DNA from: Pseudomonas fluorescens
Lineage (GTDB): Bacteria > Pseudomonadota > Gammaproteobacteria > Pseudomonadales > Pseudomonadaceae
Assembly: GCF_902497775.2 (NCBI RefSeq)
Contig: NZ_OZ024668.1
Coordinates: 4,944,326-5,008,325, forward strand
Direction: 5' to 3'
DNA: 64,000 nucleotides
Shown one piece after another: positions 10,718-19,800 of this stretch. The notes beneath the pieces were generated by a model. It saw only the letters and a program-made list of their open reading frames with translations, searched no databases and had not been told where the DNA came from. The translations under genes and the position numbers were made by a program. How positions within the stretch are numbered: position 1 is the stretch's first letter; every line of letters starts with the position of its first letter.

Positions 10718-11269
10718 TCAAGCTTTGCGGCCCAGCATGCGGATCAGGGTCGCGTCACGGTCAATAAAGTGGTGTTTCAGGGCTGCCAGGCCGTGCAGCC
10801 CGGCAAAGATCACCAGGCCCCAGGCCAGGTAGAAATGGATCTCGCCGGCGACATCGGCCTGGTCGGGCAGGTTGCTGACCAGCGCCGGTACTTCGAACAG
10901 GCCGAACACCGGAATGCCGACGCCATCGGCGGTGGAAATCAGGTAACCGGCGATCATCGCCGCGAACAGGCCCAGGTACAGCAAGCCATGGCCAGCCTTG
11001 GAGGCCATACGGGTCAGTGTGCCGTGGTTGGCCGGCGCGGGCGGCGGCGGGCTTACAAAGCGCCAGAGCACACGCAGCAGCATCACACCAAGCAGCACCA
11101 GGCCGATGCTTTTATGCAGGTCAGGGGCGTCTTTGCGCCATGGGCTGTAGTAGTCCAGGCCCATCATCCACAGACCCAGGCCGAACAGGCCGAATACAGC
11201 CAGCGCAACCCCCCAGTGCAGGACGATGCTGACAAAGCCATAACGAGAAGATGAGTTGCGCAGTTGCAT
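10718..11269 (-). CDS. Cytochrome b561 (CybB family)
   Basis: 183 residues, four membrane helices with the His residues expected to hold two b-type hemes (VLHWGVAL, DLHKSIGL, KAGHGLLYLG, GLHGLAALKHHF). It is a small inner-membrane diheme cytochrome that oxidises quinol, and members protect against superoxide. It is the first gene of a two-gene unit with yceI. The 217 bases upstream contain an AT-rich stretch (11290-11400) likely to carry the promoter, then a REP element. Confidence 0.9.
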   Translation of the reverse strand: MQLRNSSSRYGFVSIVLHWGVALAVFGLFGLGLWMMGLDYYSPWRKDAPDLHKSIGLVLLGVMLLRVLWRFVSPPPPAPANHGTLTRMASKAGHGLLYLGLFAAMIAGYLISTADGVGIPVFGLFEVPALVSNLPDQADVAGEIHFYLAWGLVIFAGLHGLAALKHHFIDRDATLIRMLGRKA

Positions 11270-11422
11270 TGCCGTGTTTCCCTGTAAGAACTGTGCTCAA
11301 GACTAACGAGTTATTTATCGATTAAAAGCAGAAAAACTTGCTCTGAAATATCGAGAAATACGATCTTTAGTATGTAACGAAGCTATTAAGGAAACATTAA
11401 CTACGTGGGAAGGGAAGAGCTT

Positions 11423-11474
11423 ATCGCGGGGCAAGCCCGCTCCCACAACTGTAGGAGCGGGCTTGCCCCGCGAT
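11423..11474. repeat. REP element, common subtype
   Basis: ATCGCGGGGCAAGCCCGCTCCCAC (11423 on) is inverted as GTAGGAGCGGGCTTGCCCCGCGAT ending at 11474, with a short central loop. It lies downstream of the amine oxidase gene, whose stop is at 11487. Confidence 0.93.
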
Positions 11475-11486
11475 GGGGTCAGCGCA

Positions 11487-13307
11487 TTACTGCGCCTTGG
11501 CCTGGGTATTGGCCACCGGCTTTTTCACTGGCTCCGCCTTGGCGGCGGCTTTCTTCGCGGGTGCAGCCTTGGCTGCAGTCTTCTTCTGCTGTTGCGCCTT
11601 GGACACCGGTTTTTTCGCCGGCGCCTGCTTGGCCGCAGGTTTGGCCGGGGCCGCTTTTACCGGCGCCTTGGTCGGCTCTTCCTTGGCAACCGGTGCTGGC
11701 GCTACCTCGGCAGGCTTGGCCGCAGGCTGCTCGACAGGCTTGTCATCACTACCGAACATGCGTTTGAAGAAGCCTGGCTTGCCCTCTTCCTTCTTCACCG
11801 GCGCCTCGGCCTTGGCCGGTTTGTCGGACGAACCGCCAAACAGGTTGCTGAAGAAGTTGCCCTTGCTCGCCGCAGCTGCCGCGGTGCCTGCAGCGGCAGT
11901 AGCTGCAACCGCCTTGACCGGCTCGAACGACTTGCCGGCAGCCAGGTCCTGGACCTGGCTGGCAGCGCGTTGGCCACTGCGCAGGGCGCCTTCGAGGGTG
12001 CCCGGGTACATCGCATCGGTGTGCTCGCCAGCAAAGGCCACACGCTGCACCGGGCGCTCCCACAGGCGCCAGTACTTGCTGATCTGACCAGGGCCATAGG
12101 CCAGGTATGCGCCACCGGTACCGACGTCGGTGCTGTAACGGCGCACTTCGTAGCCAGTGAAGGCACCACGGGCCTGCGGGTAGAAGGCGTGCAGGCGGAT
12201 TAGCACCTGGTCGACCATCTGCTTGTCGCCAAAGGCTTGCAGCAGACGCGCGTTGTCACCCGACAGGTTGATCACCACATTGGCGCCACCCTTGAGCGCA
12301 GGCTCGATCCAGAGCATGCCCAGGCCGGTGTTGCTGTAGATCTCGCCAGACATCCGCGCGCGGCTTTCCCACACCGGGGTCTTGAACTTGAGCATCAGCT
12401 GGTCGCGCCAGCCGTAGTTGGTGCCTTTGAGGGCGGCCAGGTGCTTGGTGTCCAGGCCCGGGGTCATCTGGATCTTCGACAGCGCGCGCAGCGGCACCGC
12501 CAGCACCACGTAATCAGCCTGGTAACCGACACTGCCGACCTTGACGGTGACGCCGTCCTTGTCCTGGATGATGGCGCTGACCGGCGATTGGGTCTTGATG
12601 GTCTTCAGTTGCTTGACGAAGGCCTGGGCCAGAACCGGGCTACCGCCGGGCAGGCGTGCGGCGCGCAGGTCACGGTCGCTGACGCCACGGTAGACGCGGG
12701 TCTGCTGGGCAAAATAGAGCAGCGACAAGCGCGACGGCTCGTCATAGCGGGTACGGATCTGCTGGTTGACCAGCTGACGCGCGGTAGCCGGCAACTGCAG
12801 CTTGTCGAGCCAGCCGGAGACATTGAGCTGGTCGAGAGCGAACAGGGTGCTGTTGGCCGCCGGGTTCAACGGGTCATCGATCGAACGGGCCAGGTCGTCG
12901 AGGGTCTTCTCGTAACGCTTGAGCGCCTCGGCGGTGGCCGGTTGCTTGGTGGCGAGGTCGGCGGCGCTGAAATATTCGCCGTCGATCAGGTAACCGGGGG
13001 TACGCACGAACTCCGGCGCTGGCAGGGTGCTGAGCTTGAAGGCATCCAGGTACTGGTTGAGCACCGGCTGGGCCTTGCTGTTGCCGATCCATTCACTGGT
13101 GGCCAGGCCCGAACGCCCGCCCATGCCGGCCTTGGCTTCCAGCAGGGTCACCTGCCAGCCCTTGTTCTGCAACTCATAGGCGGCTGTCAGGCCGGCCAGA
13201 CCGCCACCGACGACGATTGCCGTCGGGGCCTTGTCCTTGGCCAGCGCAGTGCCGCTGAACAGTCCTATCATTACCAGCGCACAGGCGCGCAGCCAACCAG
13301 CAGACAT
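11487..13307 (-). CDS. Exported flavin-containing amine oxidase with Lys/Ala/Pro-rich tail
   Basis: 606 residues. A signal-like N-terminus (LVMIGLFSGTALA) precedes a flavin amine oxidoreductase domain (about 28-470): the FAD motif VVGGGLAGLTAAYEL followed by LLEAKAGMGGR, and the C-terminal FAD contact FAGEHTDAMYPGTLEGALRSG. It probably oxidises an amine with O2 in the periplasm. The last 130 residues are low-complexity (Lys, Ala, Pro, Glu) and contain two related patches, FFSNLFGGSSDKP and FFKRMFGSDDKP. The tail is unlike the catalytic family. It is divergent from bioA (190 bases apart). The substrate is unknown. Confidence 0.85.
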   Translation of the reverse strand: MSAGWLRACALVMIGLFSGTALAKDKAPTAIVVGGGLAGLTAAYELQNKGWQVTLLEAKAGMGGRSGLATSEWIGNSKAQPVLNQYLDAFKLSTLPAPEFVRTPGYLIDGEYFSAADLATKQPATAEALKRYEKTLDDLARSIDDPLNPAANSTLFALDQLNVSGWLDKLQLPATARQLVNQQIRTRYDEPSRLSLLYFAQQTRVYRGVSDRDLRAARLPGGSPVLAQAFVKQLKTIKTQSPVSAIIQDKDGVTVKVGSVGYQADYVVLAVPLRALSKIQMTPGLDTKHLAALKGTNYGWRDQLMLKFKTPVWESRARMSGEIYSNTGLGMLWIEPALKGGANVVINLSGDNARLLQAFGDKQMVDQVLIRLHAFYPQARGAFTGYEVRRYSTDVGTGGAYLAYGPGQISKYWRLWERPVQRVAFAGEHTDAMYPGTLEGALRSGQRAASQVQDLAAGKSFEPVKAVAATAAAGTAAAAASKGNFFSNLFGGSSDKPAKAEAPVKKEEGKPGFFKRMFGSDDKPVEQPAAKPAEVAPAPVAKEEPTKAPVKAAPAKPAAKQAPAKKPVSKAQQQKKTAAKAAPAKKAAAKAEPVKKPVANTQAKAQ

Positions 13308-13498
13308 TCGGCGAACTCCGGATCAAAGCAGAAGTGTTTGGGGGGATCCCCCCAGAAAGAGTAGTCGAAGGATACGCCACGCCAAGCGCCCCCGCCAGCA
13401 ACGCCAGCACCCTGATTGCAGCGCACGGGTTGTTCTCGACCGGCGCATTGCATAGGCTTGCGCGGCATGTCCGAGCCGCCGTCGCCAGGAGAATTGAA

Positions 13499-14905
13499 AT
13501 GGGCCTCAACCAACAGTGGATGCAACGTGACCTCAAGGTCCTGTGGCACCCCTGCACCCAGATGAAAGATCACGAACAACTGCCGCTGATTCCAATCAAG
13601 CGCGGCGAAGGCGTGTGGCTGGAAGACTTCGAAGGCAAGCGCTACCTCGACGCCGTCAGTTCCTGGTGGGTCAACGTGTTCGGCCATGCCAACCCGCGCA
13701 TCAACCAGCGCATCAAGGATCAGGTCGACCAGCTCGAGCATGTGATCCTTGCCGGCTTCAGTCATCAACCGGTGATCGAGCTGTCCGAGCGCCTGGTGCA
13801 GCTTACCCCTGAAGGCCTGGACCGGGTGTTCTACGCCGACAACGGCTCGTCGTGCATCGAAGTGGCGTTGAAAATGAGCTTTCACTACTGGCTGAACAAG
13901 GGCCAGCCGGAGAAAAAGCGCTTCGTCACCCTGAGCAACAGCTATCACGGCGAGACCATCGCGGCGATGTCGGTCGGCGATGTGCCGTTGTTCACCGAAA
14001 CCTACAAGGCGCTGCTGCTCGACACCATCAAGGTACCGAGCCCGGACTGCTACCTGCGCCCCGAGGGCATGGGCTGGGAAGAGCATTCGCGCAATATGTT
14101 CGCAGCCATGGAGCAGACCCTGGCCGAACACCACGCCACTGTCGCGGCGGTCATCGTCGAGCCGCTGATCCAGGGCGCCGGTGGCATGCGCATGTACCAC
14201 CCGGTGTACCTCAAGCTGCTGCGCGAGGCCTGTGACCGCTATGGCGTGCACTTGATCCACGACGAAATTGCCGTTGGCTTTGGCCGCACCGGCACGATGT
14301 TCGCCTGCGAACAGGCCGGCATCCGTCCGGATTTCCTGTGCCTGTCCAAGGCCCTGACTGGTGGCTACCTGCCGTTGGCCGCGTGCCTGACCACCAATGA
14401 GGTATACAGCGCCTTCTACGACGATTACCCGACCCTGCGCGCCTTCCTCCACTCGCACAGCTACACCGGCAACCCGCTGGCCTGTGCCGCGGCGCTGGCG
14501 ACCCTGGACATCTTCGCCCAGGACAACGTCATCGAGGCCAACAAGGCCCTGTCCCAGCGCATGGCCACTGCCACCGCGCACCTGGTCGACCACCCGCATG
14601 TCGCCGAAGTGCGCCAGACCGGCATGGCCCTGGCCATCGAGATGGTCCAGGACAAAGCGACCAAGACCGCCTACCCGTGGCAGGAACGCCGTGGCCTGAA
14701 GGTCTTCGAGCACGCCCTGGGCCGTGGCGCCCTGCTGCGCCCGCTGGGCAGCGTGGTGTATTTCCTGCCGCCTTACGTGATTACCCCGGAGCAGATCGAC
14801 TTCCTCGCCGAGGTGGCCACCGAGGGCATCGACATTGCCACCAGCAGCAGCGTCAGCGTGACGGTGCCGGCTGATTTCCACCCTGATTTCCGCGATCCGG
14901 GCTAA
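13499..14905 (+). CDS. bioA: Adenosylmethionine-8-amino-7-oxononanoate aminotransferase
   Basis: 468 residues, a class III PLP aminotransferase. It transfers the amino group of S-adenosylmethionine to KAPA to make DAPA, the third-last step of biotin synthesis. Typical signatures are WHPCTQMKDHE near the N-terminus (substrate binding, bioA-specific), IHDEIAVGFGRTGTMF, and SKALTGGYLPLAA with the PLP lysine. An open frame runs 55 codons further upstream, but the ATG at 13499 has AGGAG nine bases before it. The rest of the biotin pathway is elsewhere. A REP element follows. Confidence 0.96.
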   Translation: MGLNQQWMQRDLKVLWHPCTQMKDHEQLPLIPIKRGEGVWLEDFEGKRYLDAVSSWWVNVFGHANPRINQRIKDQVDQLEHVILAGFSHQPVIELSERLVQLTPEGLDRVFYADNGSSCIEVALKMSFHYWLNKGQPEKKRFVTLSNSYHGETIAAMSVGDVPLFTETYKALLLDTIKVPSPDCYLRPEGMGWEEHSRNMFAAMEQTLAEHHATVAAVIVEPLIQGAGGMRMYHPVYLKLLREACDRYGVHLIHDEIAVGFGRTGTMFACEQAGIRPDFLCLSKALTGGYLPLAACLTTNEVYSAFYDDYPTLRAFLHSHSYTGNPLACAAALATLDIFAQDNVIEANKALSQRMATATAHLVDHPHVAEVRQTGMALAIEMVQDKATKTAYPWQERRGLKVFEHALGRGALLRPLGSVVYFLPPYVITPEQIDFLAEVATEGIDIATSSSVSVTVPADFHPDFRDPG

Positions 14906-14909
14906 CAGC

Positions 14910-14966
14910 ATCGCGGGTCAAGCCCGCTCCTACAGAGATCCCTGTGGGAGCGGGCTTGACCCGCGA
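14910..14966. repeat. REP element, common subtype
   Basis: ATCGCGGGTCAAGCCCGCTCCTAC inverted as GTGGGAGCGGGCTTGACCCGCGAT, between bioA and rsmE. It carries the GGGTC/GACCC version of the stem, a compensated change from GGGGC/GCCCC. Confidence 0.93.
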
Positions 14967-15004
14967 TGTAGCCCGCACAGCCAACACCTTTACAGAGTTA
15001 GTAC

Positions 15005-15724
15005 ATGAGACTGTCCCGCTTCTTCATTGACGCCCCCCTGAGCCTCGGCGCCCACGACCTGCCTGAAGCCCAGGCCCATTACATCGGCCGAGTCCTGCGC
15101 ATGGCCGTTGGCGACGCCGTGCAACTGTTCGACGGCAGCGGCCAGGAGTTTCGTGGCCAGTTGCTTGAGGTCGGCAAGAAAACCGTCCGCGTACAGCTCG
15201 ACGAAGCCTTCGCCGGGCAAGCCGACTCAAGCCTCAAGGTTCACCTCGGCCAGGGCCTGTCGCGCGGTGAACGCATGGACTGGGCGATCCAGAAAGCCAC
15301 CGAACTGGGCGTCAGCGCCATTACCCCGATCGTCAGCGAGCGCTGCGAAGTGCGCCTCAAGGATGAACGTGCCGACAAACGTCTGGCCCACTGGCGCCAG
15401 GTAGCTATCAGCGCCTGCGAACAGTGTGGGCGCTCCAGCGTGCCGGTCATCCACTCGCCGCAGCTGCTCGCCGATTGGCTCAAGGCTTGCGACGAAGAGC
15501 TCAAGCTGGTCCTGCACCCGGTCGCCGAACCCATGGTCAGCCATCAGCAACCCGCCAGCCTGGCGTTTTTGATCGGCCCTGAAGGCGGCCTCAGCGAGGC
15601 GGAGGTCGAGCAGGCCAAAGGCGCTGGCTTCCATGCCGCGCGCTTGGGGCCGCGGGTGCTGCGCACCGAAACCGCGCCGGTAGTAGCCCTGGCTGTGGCC
15701 CAGCAGTTGTGGGGCGACTTCTAG
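15005..15724 (+). CDS. rsmE: 16S rRNA (uracil-1498-N3)-methyltransferase
   Basis: 239 residues. It methylates N3 of U1498 in 16S rRNA of the 30S subunit, using SAM. An N-terminal PUA-like domain (RLSRFFIDAP to about 70) is followed by a SPOUT knot domain: KATELGVSAITPIVSERCEV, FLIGPEGGLSEAEV and LGPRVLRTETAPVVAL form the SAM knot. This copy has the canonical RsmE motifs. A second, divergent member of the family lies at 47984-48691. Its stop overlaps the stop of the convergent hemolysin-III-like gene. Confidence 0.95.
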   Translation: MRLSRFFIDAPLSLGAHDLPEAQAHYIGRVLRMAVGDAVQLFDGSGQEFRGQLLEVGKKTVRVQLDEAFAGQADSSLKVHLGQGLSRGERMDWAIQKATELGVSAITPIVSERCEVRLKDERADKRLAHWRQVAISACEQCGRSSVPVIHSPQLLADWLKACDEELKLVLHPVAEPMVSHQQPASLAFLIGPEGGLSEAEVEQAKGAGFHAARLGPRVLRTETAPVVALAVAQQLWGDF

Positions 15725-16338
15725 AGCACGTAGAAGAACACCGCAATGAAGTGCAGCAGGCTGCCGGCGATCACGAACAGGTGCCAGATGCCATGCCAAT
15801 GGCGAAAGCGGCTGTCGTAGGCGAAGAAGATGATGCCGATGGTGTAGAACGCACCACCGGCCGCCAGCCAGGCAAAACCTGCTGTGCCGAGGCTGGCCAG
15901 CAACGGCTTGACCGCCACCAGCACGATCCAGCCCATCAGGGCATAGATGATGATCGACATGACCCGCGCTTCAGAGCGCGGCTTGATCTCTTGCAGCATG
16001 CCGATCACCGCCAGCCCCCAGACCACCCCGAACAGGCTCCAGCCCCAAGGCCCGCGCAGGCTGACCAGGCAGAACGGCGTATAGCTGCCGGCAATCAACA
16101 GGTAGATCGACAGGTGATCGAGCTTGCGCATGATCACTTTGGCTTTGCCGCGCACGCTGTGATAAAGCGTCGAGATGCTGTAGAGCAACAGTAGGGTAAA
16201 GCCATAGATCGCCAGGCTGACAATCTTCCAGGGGTCGCCTTGCAGGCTCGCGACCACCAGCAACCAGATGGCGCCGATGCAGGCCAGCACGGCGCCGACC
16301 AGATGGGTCCAGGCATTGAAACGTTCACCGTGATACAT
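15721..16338 (-). CDS. Hemolysin III / PAQR family membrane protein
   Basis: 205 residues, seven predicted membrane helices, with the family motifs ERFNAWTHLVGAVLA near the N-terminus, LYHSVRGKAKVIMRKLDHLSIYLLIAGSYTPF-type centre and HLFVIAGSLLHFIAVF near the C-terminus, whose His residues make the predicted metal site of the PAQR superfamily. It acts in the inner membrane; haemolysis is not established for most members. The open frame is longer, but the ATG at 16338 has a perfect AGGAGG and begins the domain. It shares a CTAG with the end of rsmE. Confidence 0.9.
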   Translation of the reverse strand: MYHGERFNAWTHLVGAVLACIGAIWLLVVASLQGDPWKIVSLAIYGFTLLLLYSISTLYHSVRGKAKVIMRKLDHLSIYLLIAGSYTPFCLVSLRGPWGWSLFGVVWGLAVIGMLQEIKPRSEARVMSIIIYALMGWIVLVAVKPLLASLGTAGFAWLAAGGAFYTIGIIFFAYDSRFRHWHGIWHLFVIAGSLLHFIAVFFYVL

Positions 16339-16393
16339 GCAACAGGGTCCTCCTGACTTAGAACAGGCCTCCCATCCTACACAGGCAAATGTT

Positions 16394-16861
16394 TCAAACC
16401 ACCCCCGCGTCCACCAACAGCTGTTCCAGTGCCGGCAAATCCGGTACCCGTGCCACCTGTTCCCCCACCTGCACCGCCGCCAGCTCCAGACCGGCCAGCG
16501 GCACATCGACGTAGTTGAGCTGGCTGTCGAGCTTGCACGAGCGCGGAATGCCCTGCACCAGCAAGGCGATAAAGCGCAGCGGGCTGTTGCCCAGGGCATT
16601 GAGCACGACGATCCGCGCCCGTTCGCCAACCTGCAGCTGCCCACCGCACGCCGACTCGAAGCTCAGCAGCGGCAGGCGCTGGCCCCGCCAGTCGATCCAG
16701 CCGAGCAACCACTCAGGCGGCTCCAGCGTCGGGCTGCCGGCCTGAAAGCCGATCAGCTCGGCCACGGCAACGTTGGGCAGCAGCAGGCAGCGGTCGCTCA
16801 AGGGCAGCAGTAAACCGGTCAGGCTGCTGCGCCGGTTTTGCCGGGCGGGTTGTTCAAGCAT
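16394..16861 (-). CDS. chpC: CheW-like adaptor ChpC
   Basis: 155 residues with one CheW domain (LTGLLLPLSDRCLLLPNVAVAELIGF to WLGWIDWRGQRLPLLSFE). In P. aeruginosa ChpC couples receptors to the histidine kinase ChpA in the type IV pilus chemosensory system. The ATG at 16861 overlaps the last 8 bases of chpA, so it is translationally coupled and last in the operon. A longer frame (from 16939) would run into chpA and is not used. There is no chpB between chpA and chpC. Confidence 0.88.
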   Translation of the reverse strand: MLEQPARQNRRSSLTGLLLPLSDRCLLLPNVAVAELIGFQAGSPTLEPPEWLLGWIDWRGQRLPLLSFESACGGQLQVGERARIVVLNALGNSPLRFIALLVQGIPRSCKLDSQLNYVDVPLAGLELAAVQVGEQVARVPDLPALEQLLVDAGVV

Positions 16862-19800
16862 CGCGGCGACTCCATTGGGCGATGCTCTGCAGCAGCACCG
16901 ACTCCTGATAAGGCTTGCCCAGGTAGTCGTTGACGCCAATGGCCATAGCCCGGTCGCGGTGCTTCTGGCCGGTACGCGAAGTGATCATGATGATCGGCAA
17001 GTCCTTGAGCTTGGGATCGTGGCGAATCTGCGTGGCAACTTCGAAGCCGTCCATGCGCGGCATCTCGATATCCAGCAGGAGGATGTCCGGACGATGTTCC
17101 TGCAGCAGGGCCATGGCGTCGACCCCGTCCTTGGCGGTCAGCACGTTCATCCCGTGGCGTTCGAGCAGGCGCCCGGTGACCTTGCGCACGGTGACCGAAT
17201 CGTCCACCACCATCACCAGCAACGGCTTGGCCGGAAAGCTGCCGAGGCTGTCCCGACGCTGGCCATCACTGCCACGCGAGTGCAGGGCCAACTGTTGCTG
17301 CAAACCACGCAACTGGCCGAGCAAATCGAGGATCAGCACCACCCGGCCATCACCCAGCAAGGTCGCCCCGGACAACCCCTGGACCGCCGCAAACTGCGGC
17401 CCAAGGCTCTTGACTACGATCTCGCGGCTCGCCGCCAGGCCATCGACCTGCACGGCATATTGCTGGTCATGGGAGTGCACCAGCAATACCGGTAGCGGCA
17501 AACTCTGGCCCAACAGTTTTGGTTGCGCCGCGCCCTGCAGCAGCTCGCCCAGGTAGCGCAGCTCGTAGCGGTGCCCGGCGTACTGGTAATGCGGCGGATC
17601 GAGCTGGTAGCAAGCCTCGAGCTCTGCCGGCGGCACGCGGACGATGCCTTCGATGGTGTTCAGCGGAATCGCGTACTGCTCTTCGCCGTAGTGAACCATC
17701 AACCCGCGGTTGATCGACACGGTGAACGGCAGGCGAATCAGAAAGCGCGCGCCCTTGCCCGGGTTCGACTCGATCACCATCGAACCGCCGAGCTGCTTGA
17801 CCTCTTCATGAACCACGTCCATGCCCAGGCCGCGGCCAGAAATCTGGGTGATCTTCTCGGCAGTGGAGAACCCAGGCTGCAAGATGAACTGCATCACTTC
17901 GTGGTCAGTCAGCACTGCCGCCGGATCGAGCAGGCCGCGCTTGATCGCCTTGCGCCGCACCGCCTCCAACGGCACCCCGGCACCGTCATCGGTCATTTCG
18001 ATGACGATATCAGCGCCTTCATGCAACAAATTCAGCGAGATCAACCCCTGCTCCGGCTTGCCGGCTGCCAGGCGCACCTCGCGCGACTCCAGGCCATGGT
18101 CGACGGCGTTGCGCAGCATGTGCTCCAGCGGCGCCATCATGCGCTCCAGCACGCTACGGTCCATCTCACCCTCGGCATTGCCGACCACCAGCTCGACCTG
18201 CTTGCCCAGTTCGCTGGAGACCTGCCGCACCACCCGCTGCAAACGCGGCACCAGGCGCTCGAATGGCACCATGCGCGTGCGCATCAGGCCCTCCTGCAGT
18301 TCGCTGTTGACCCGTGCCTGCTGCTGCAACAGGCTCTGCGCATCATGGGCGCGCACGCTCAGGGTTTCCTTGAGATCAAGCAGGTCCGAGGCCGACTCGA
18401 ACAGCGCCCGCGACAGCTGCTGCAGTTGCGAGTGACGGTCCATCTCCAGCGGGTCGAAATCGTCGTAGGCCTGGCCGTCGCCGTCAGCCTGGCGGCTGAG
18501 GATACGCCCCTGGGTTTCGGTATCCAGGCGGCGCAACTGGTCGCGCATGCGCTCAAGGGTGGTTTCCATCTCGTTCAGGGCCACCTGTGCATCGTTGACC
18601 TGCTGCTCGATGCGGCCACGGATGATCGAGTTTTCCCCGGCCAGGTTGCCCAGGTCATCGAGCAGCTCCGAGGCCACCTTGACCATGTCGCCGGCGCCTC
18701 GCTCAGGTGCGGTCACCGGCAGTTCCGGTGGCGCCGTGTCCGGGTGCGCCTGGCCGGCGGCAGTGTCGGCCAGTGCTGCGCTGCTGAAGTTGCGAATGTA
18801 ATCGATCAGCGCCGTGGCCGCATGCAGCGGCTGTTGCAGGCGCACGGCATCGAGCATATGGGCCAGGCGGTCGTGGCAGTTCTGCAGCAGGCTGAACAGC
18901 GCCGGGCTGGGTTGCAACTGGCCAGCGGCGAGCAGTTCGTAGAGAAACTCCAGTTCGTGGGCCAGATCACCGATCGGCCCGATCTCGACCATGCGTGCGC
19001 CACCTTTGAGGGTGTGCAGGTCACGCAGCAGGTTTTCCACCTCGACGCCATTGCGCGGCTCGGCCTGCCAGCGTAGCAGGGCCGCGCTGGTGCTTTCGAC
19101 CAGGTCCAGGCTCTCTTCGAGGAAGATCTCCAGCAGCTCTTTGTCGCCAGCGTCCTGCTGCGCCTCGAGTGGCTTGTCCAGAGGCGTTGGCGGCGGCGCC
19201 TCATGACGAAACTCGCGCAGCGCCGCCAGCAGTTCGACCTGGGCCGCCGGCACCTGGCCTTGCTGCAATTGTTCGAGCATCTGCGCCAGTTGCTGATGGC
19301 TGCGCTTGAGCAGGGCAAACAGCTCGGCACCGGGGCTGAAACGGCGATCCACCAGGCCTTCGTAAAGCAGCTCAAGCTCTTGCGCCAACACTTCGAACGC
19401 GCCCATGGCGGCCATCTGCGCACCGCCCTTGAGGGTTTGCAGATCACGAGCCAGTGACGATAGGGCCGAGGCATTGTCGGTATCCAACAGCCAGCGCGCC
19501 AGGGCCTGGTCGGCGCTGTCGAGAATGTCGCTGGCTTCATCGAGGAACAGCTCGACCATTGCCGGGTCCGGCGCCTGGGCCGCCAGTTCGGCGGTGGCGC
19601 TGGCAAGCTCGGTGATCGCTGCGCCCTGGTTGCTGACCAGGCCCATGGCCGATGGGTCGAGGCCTTCATCGAGCAGCTCACGCAGGGCCTGCAGGCGTTC
19701 CGGGCGCGGGTCGACTTCCTGGCCGGCGGCGATCTGGTCGAGCATGTCGATCAGGGCTTCATGGGCGCTTTGCGCCTCGCTGAAGAAGCGCGGGCTGACC

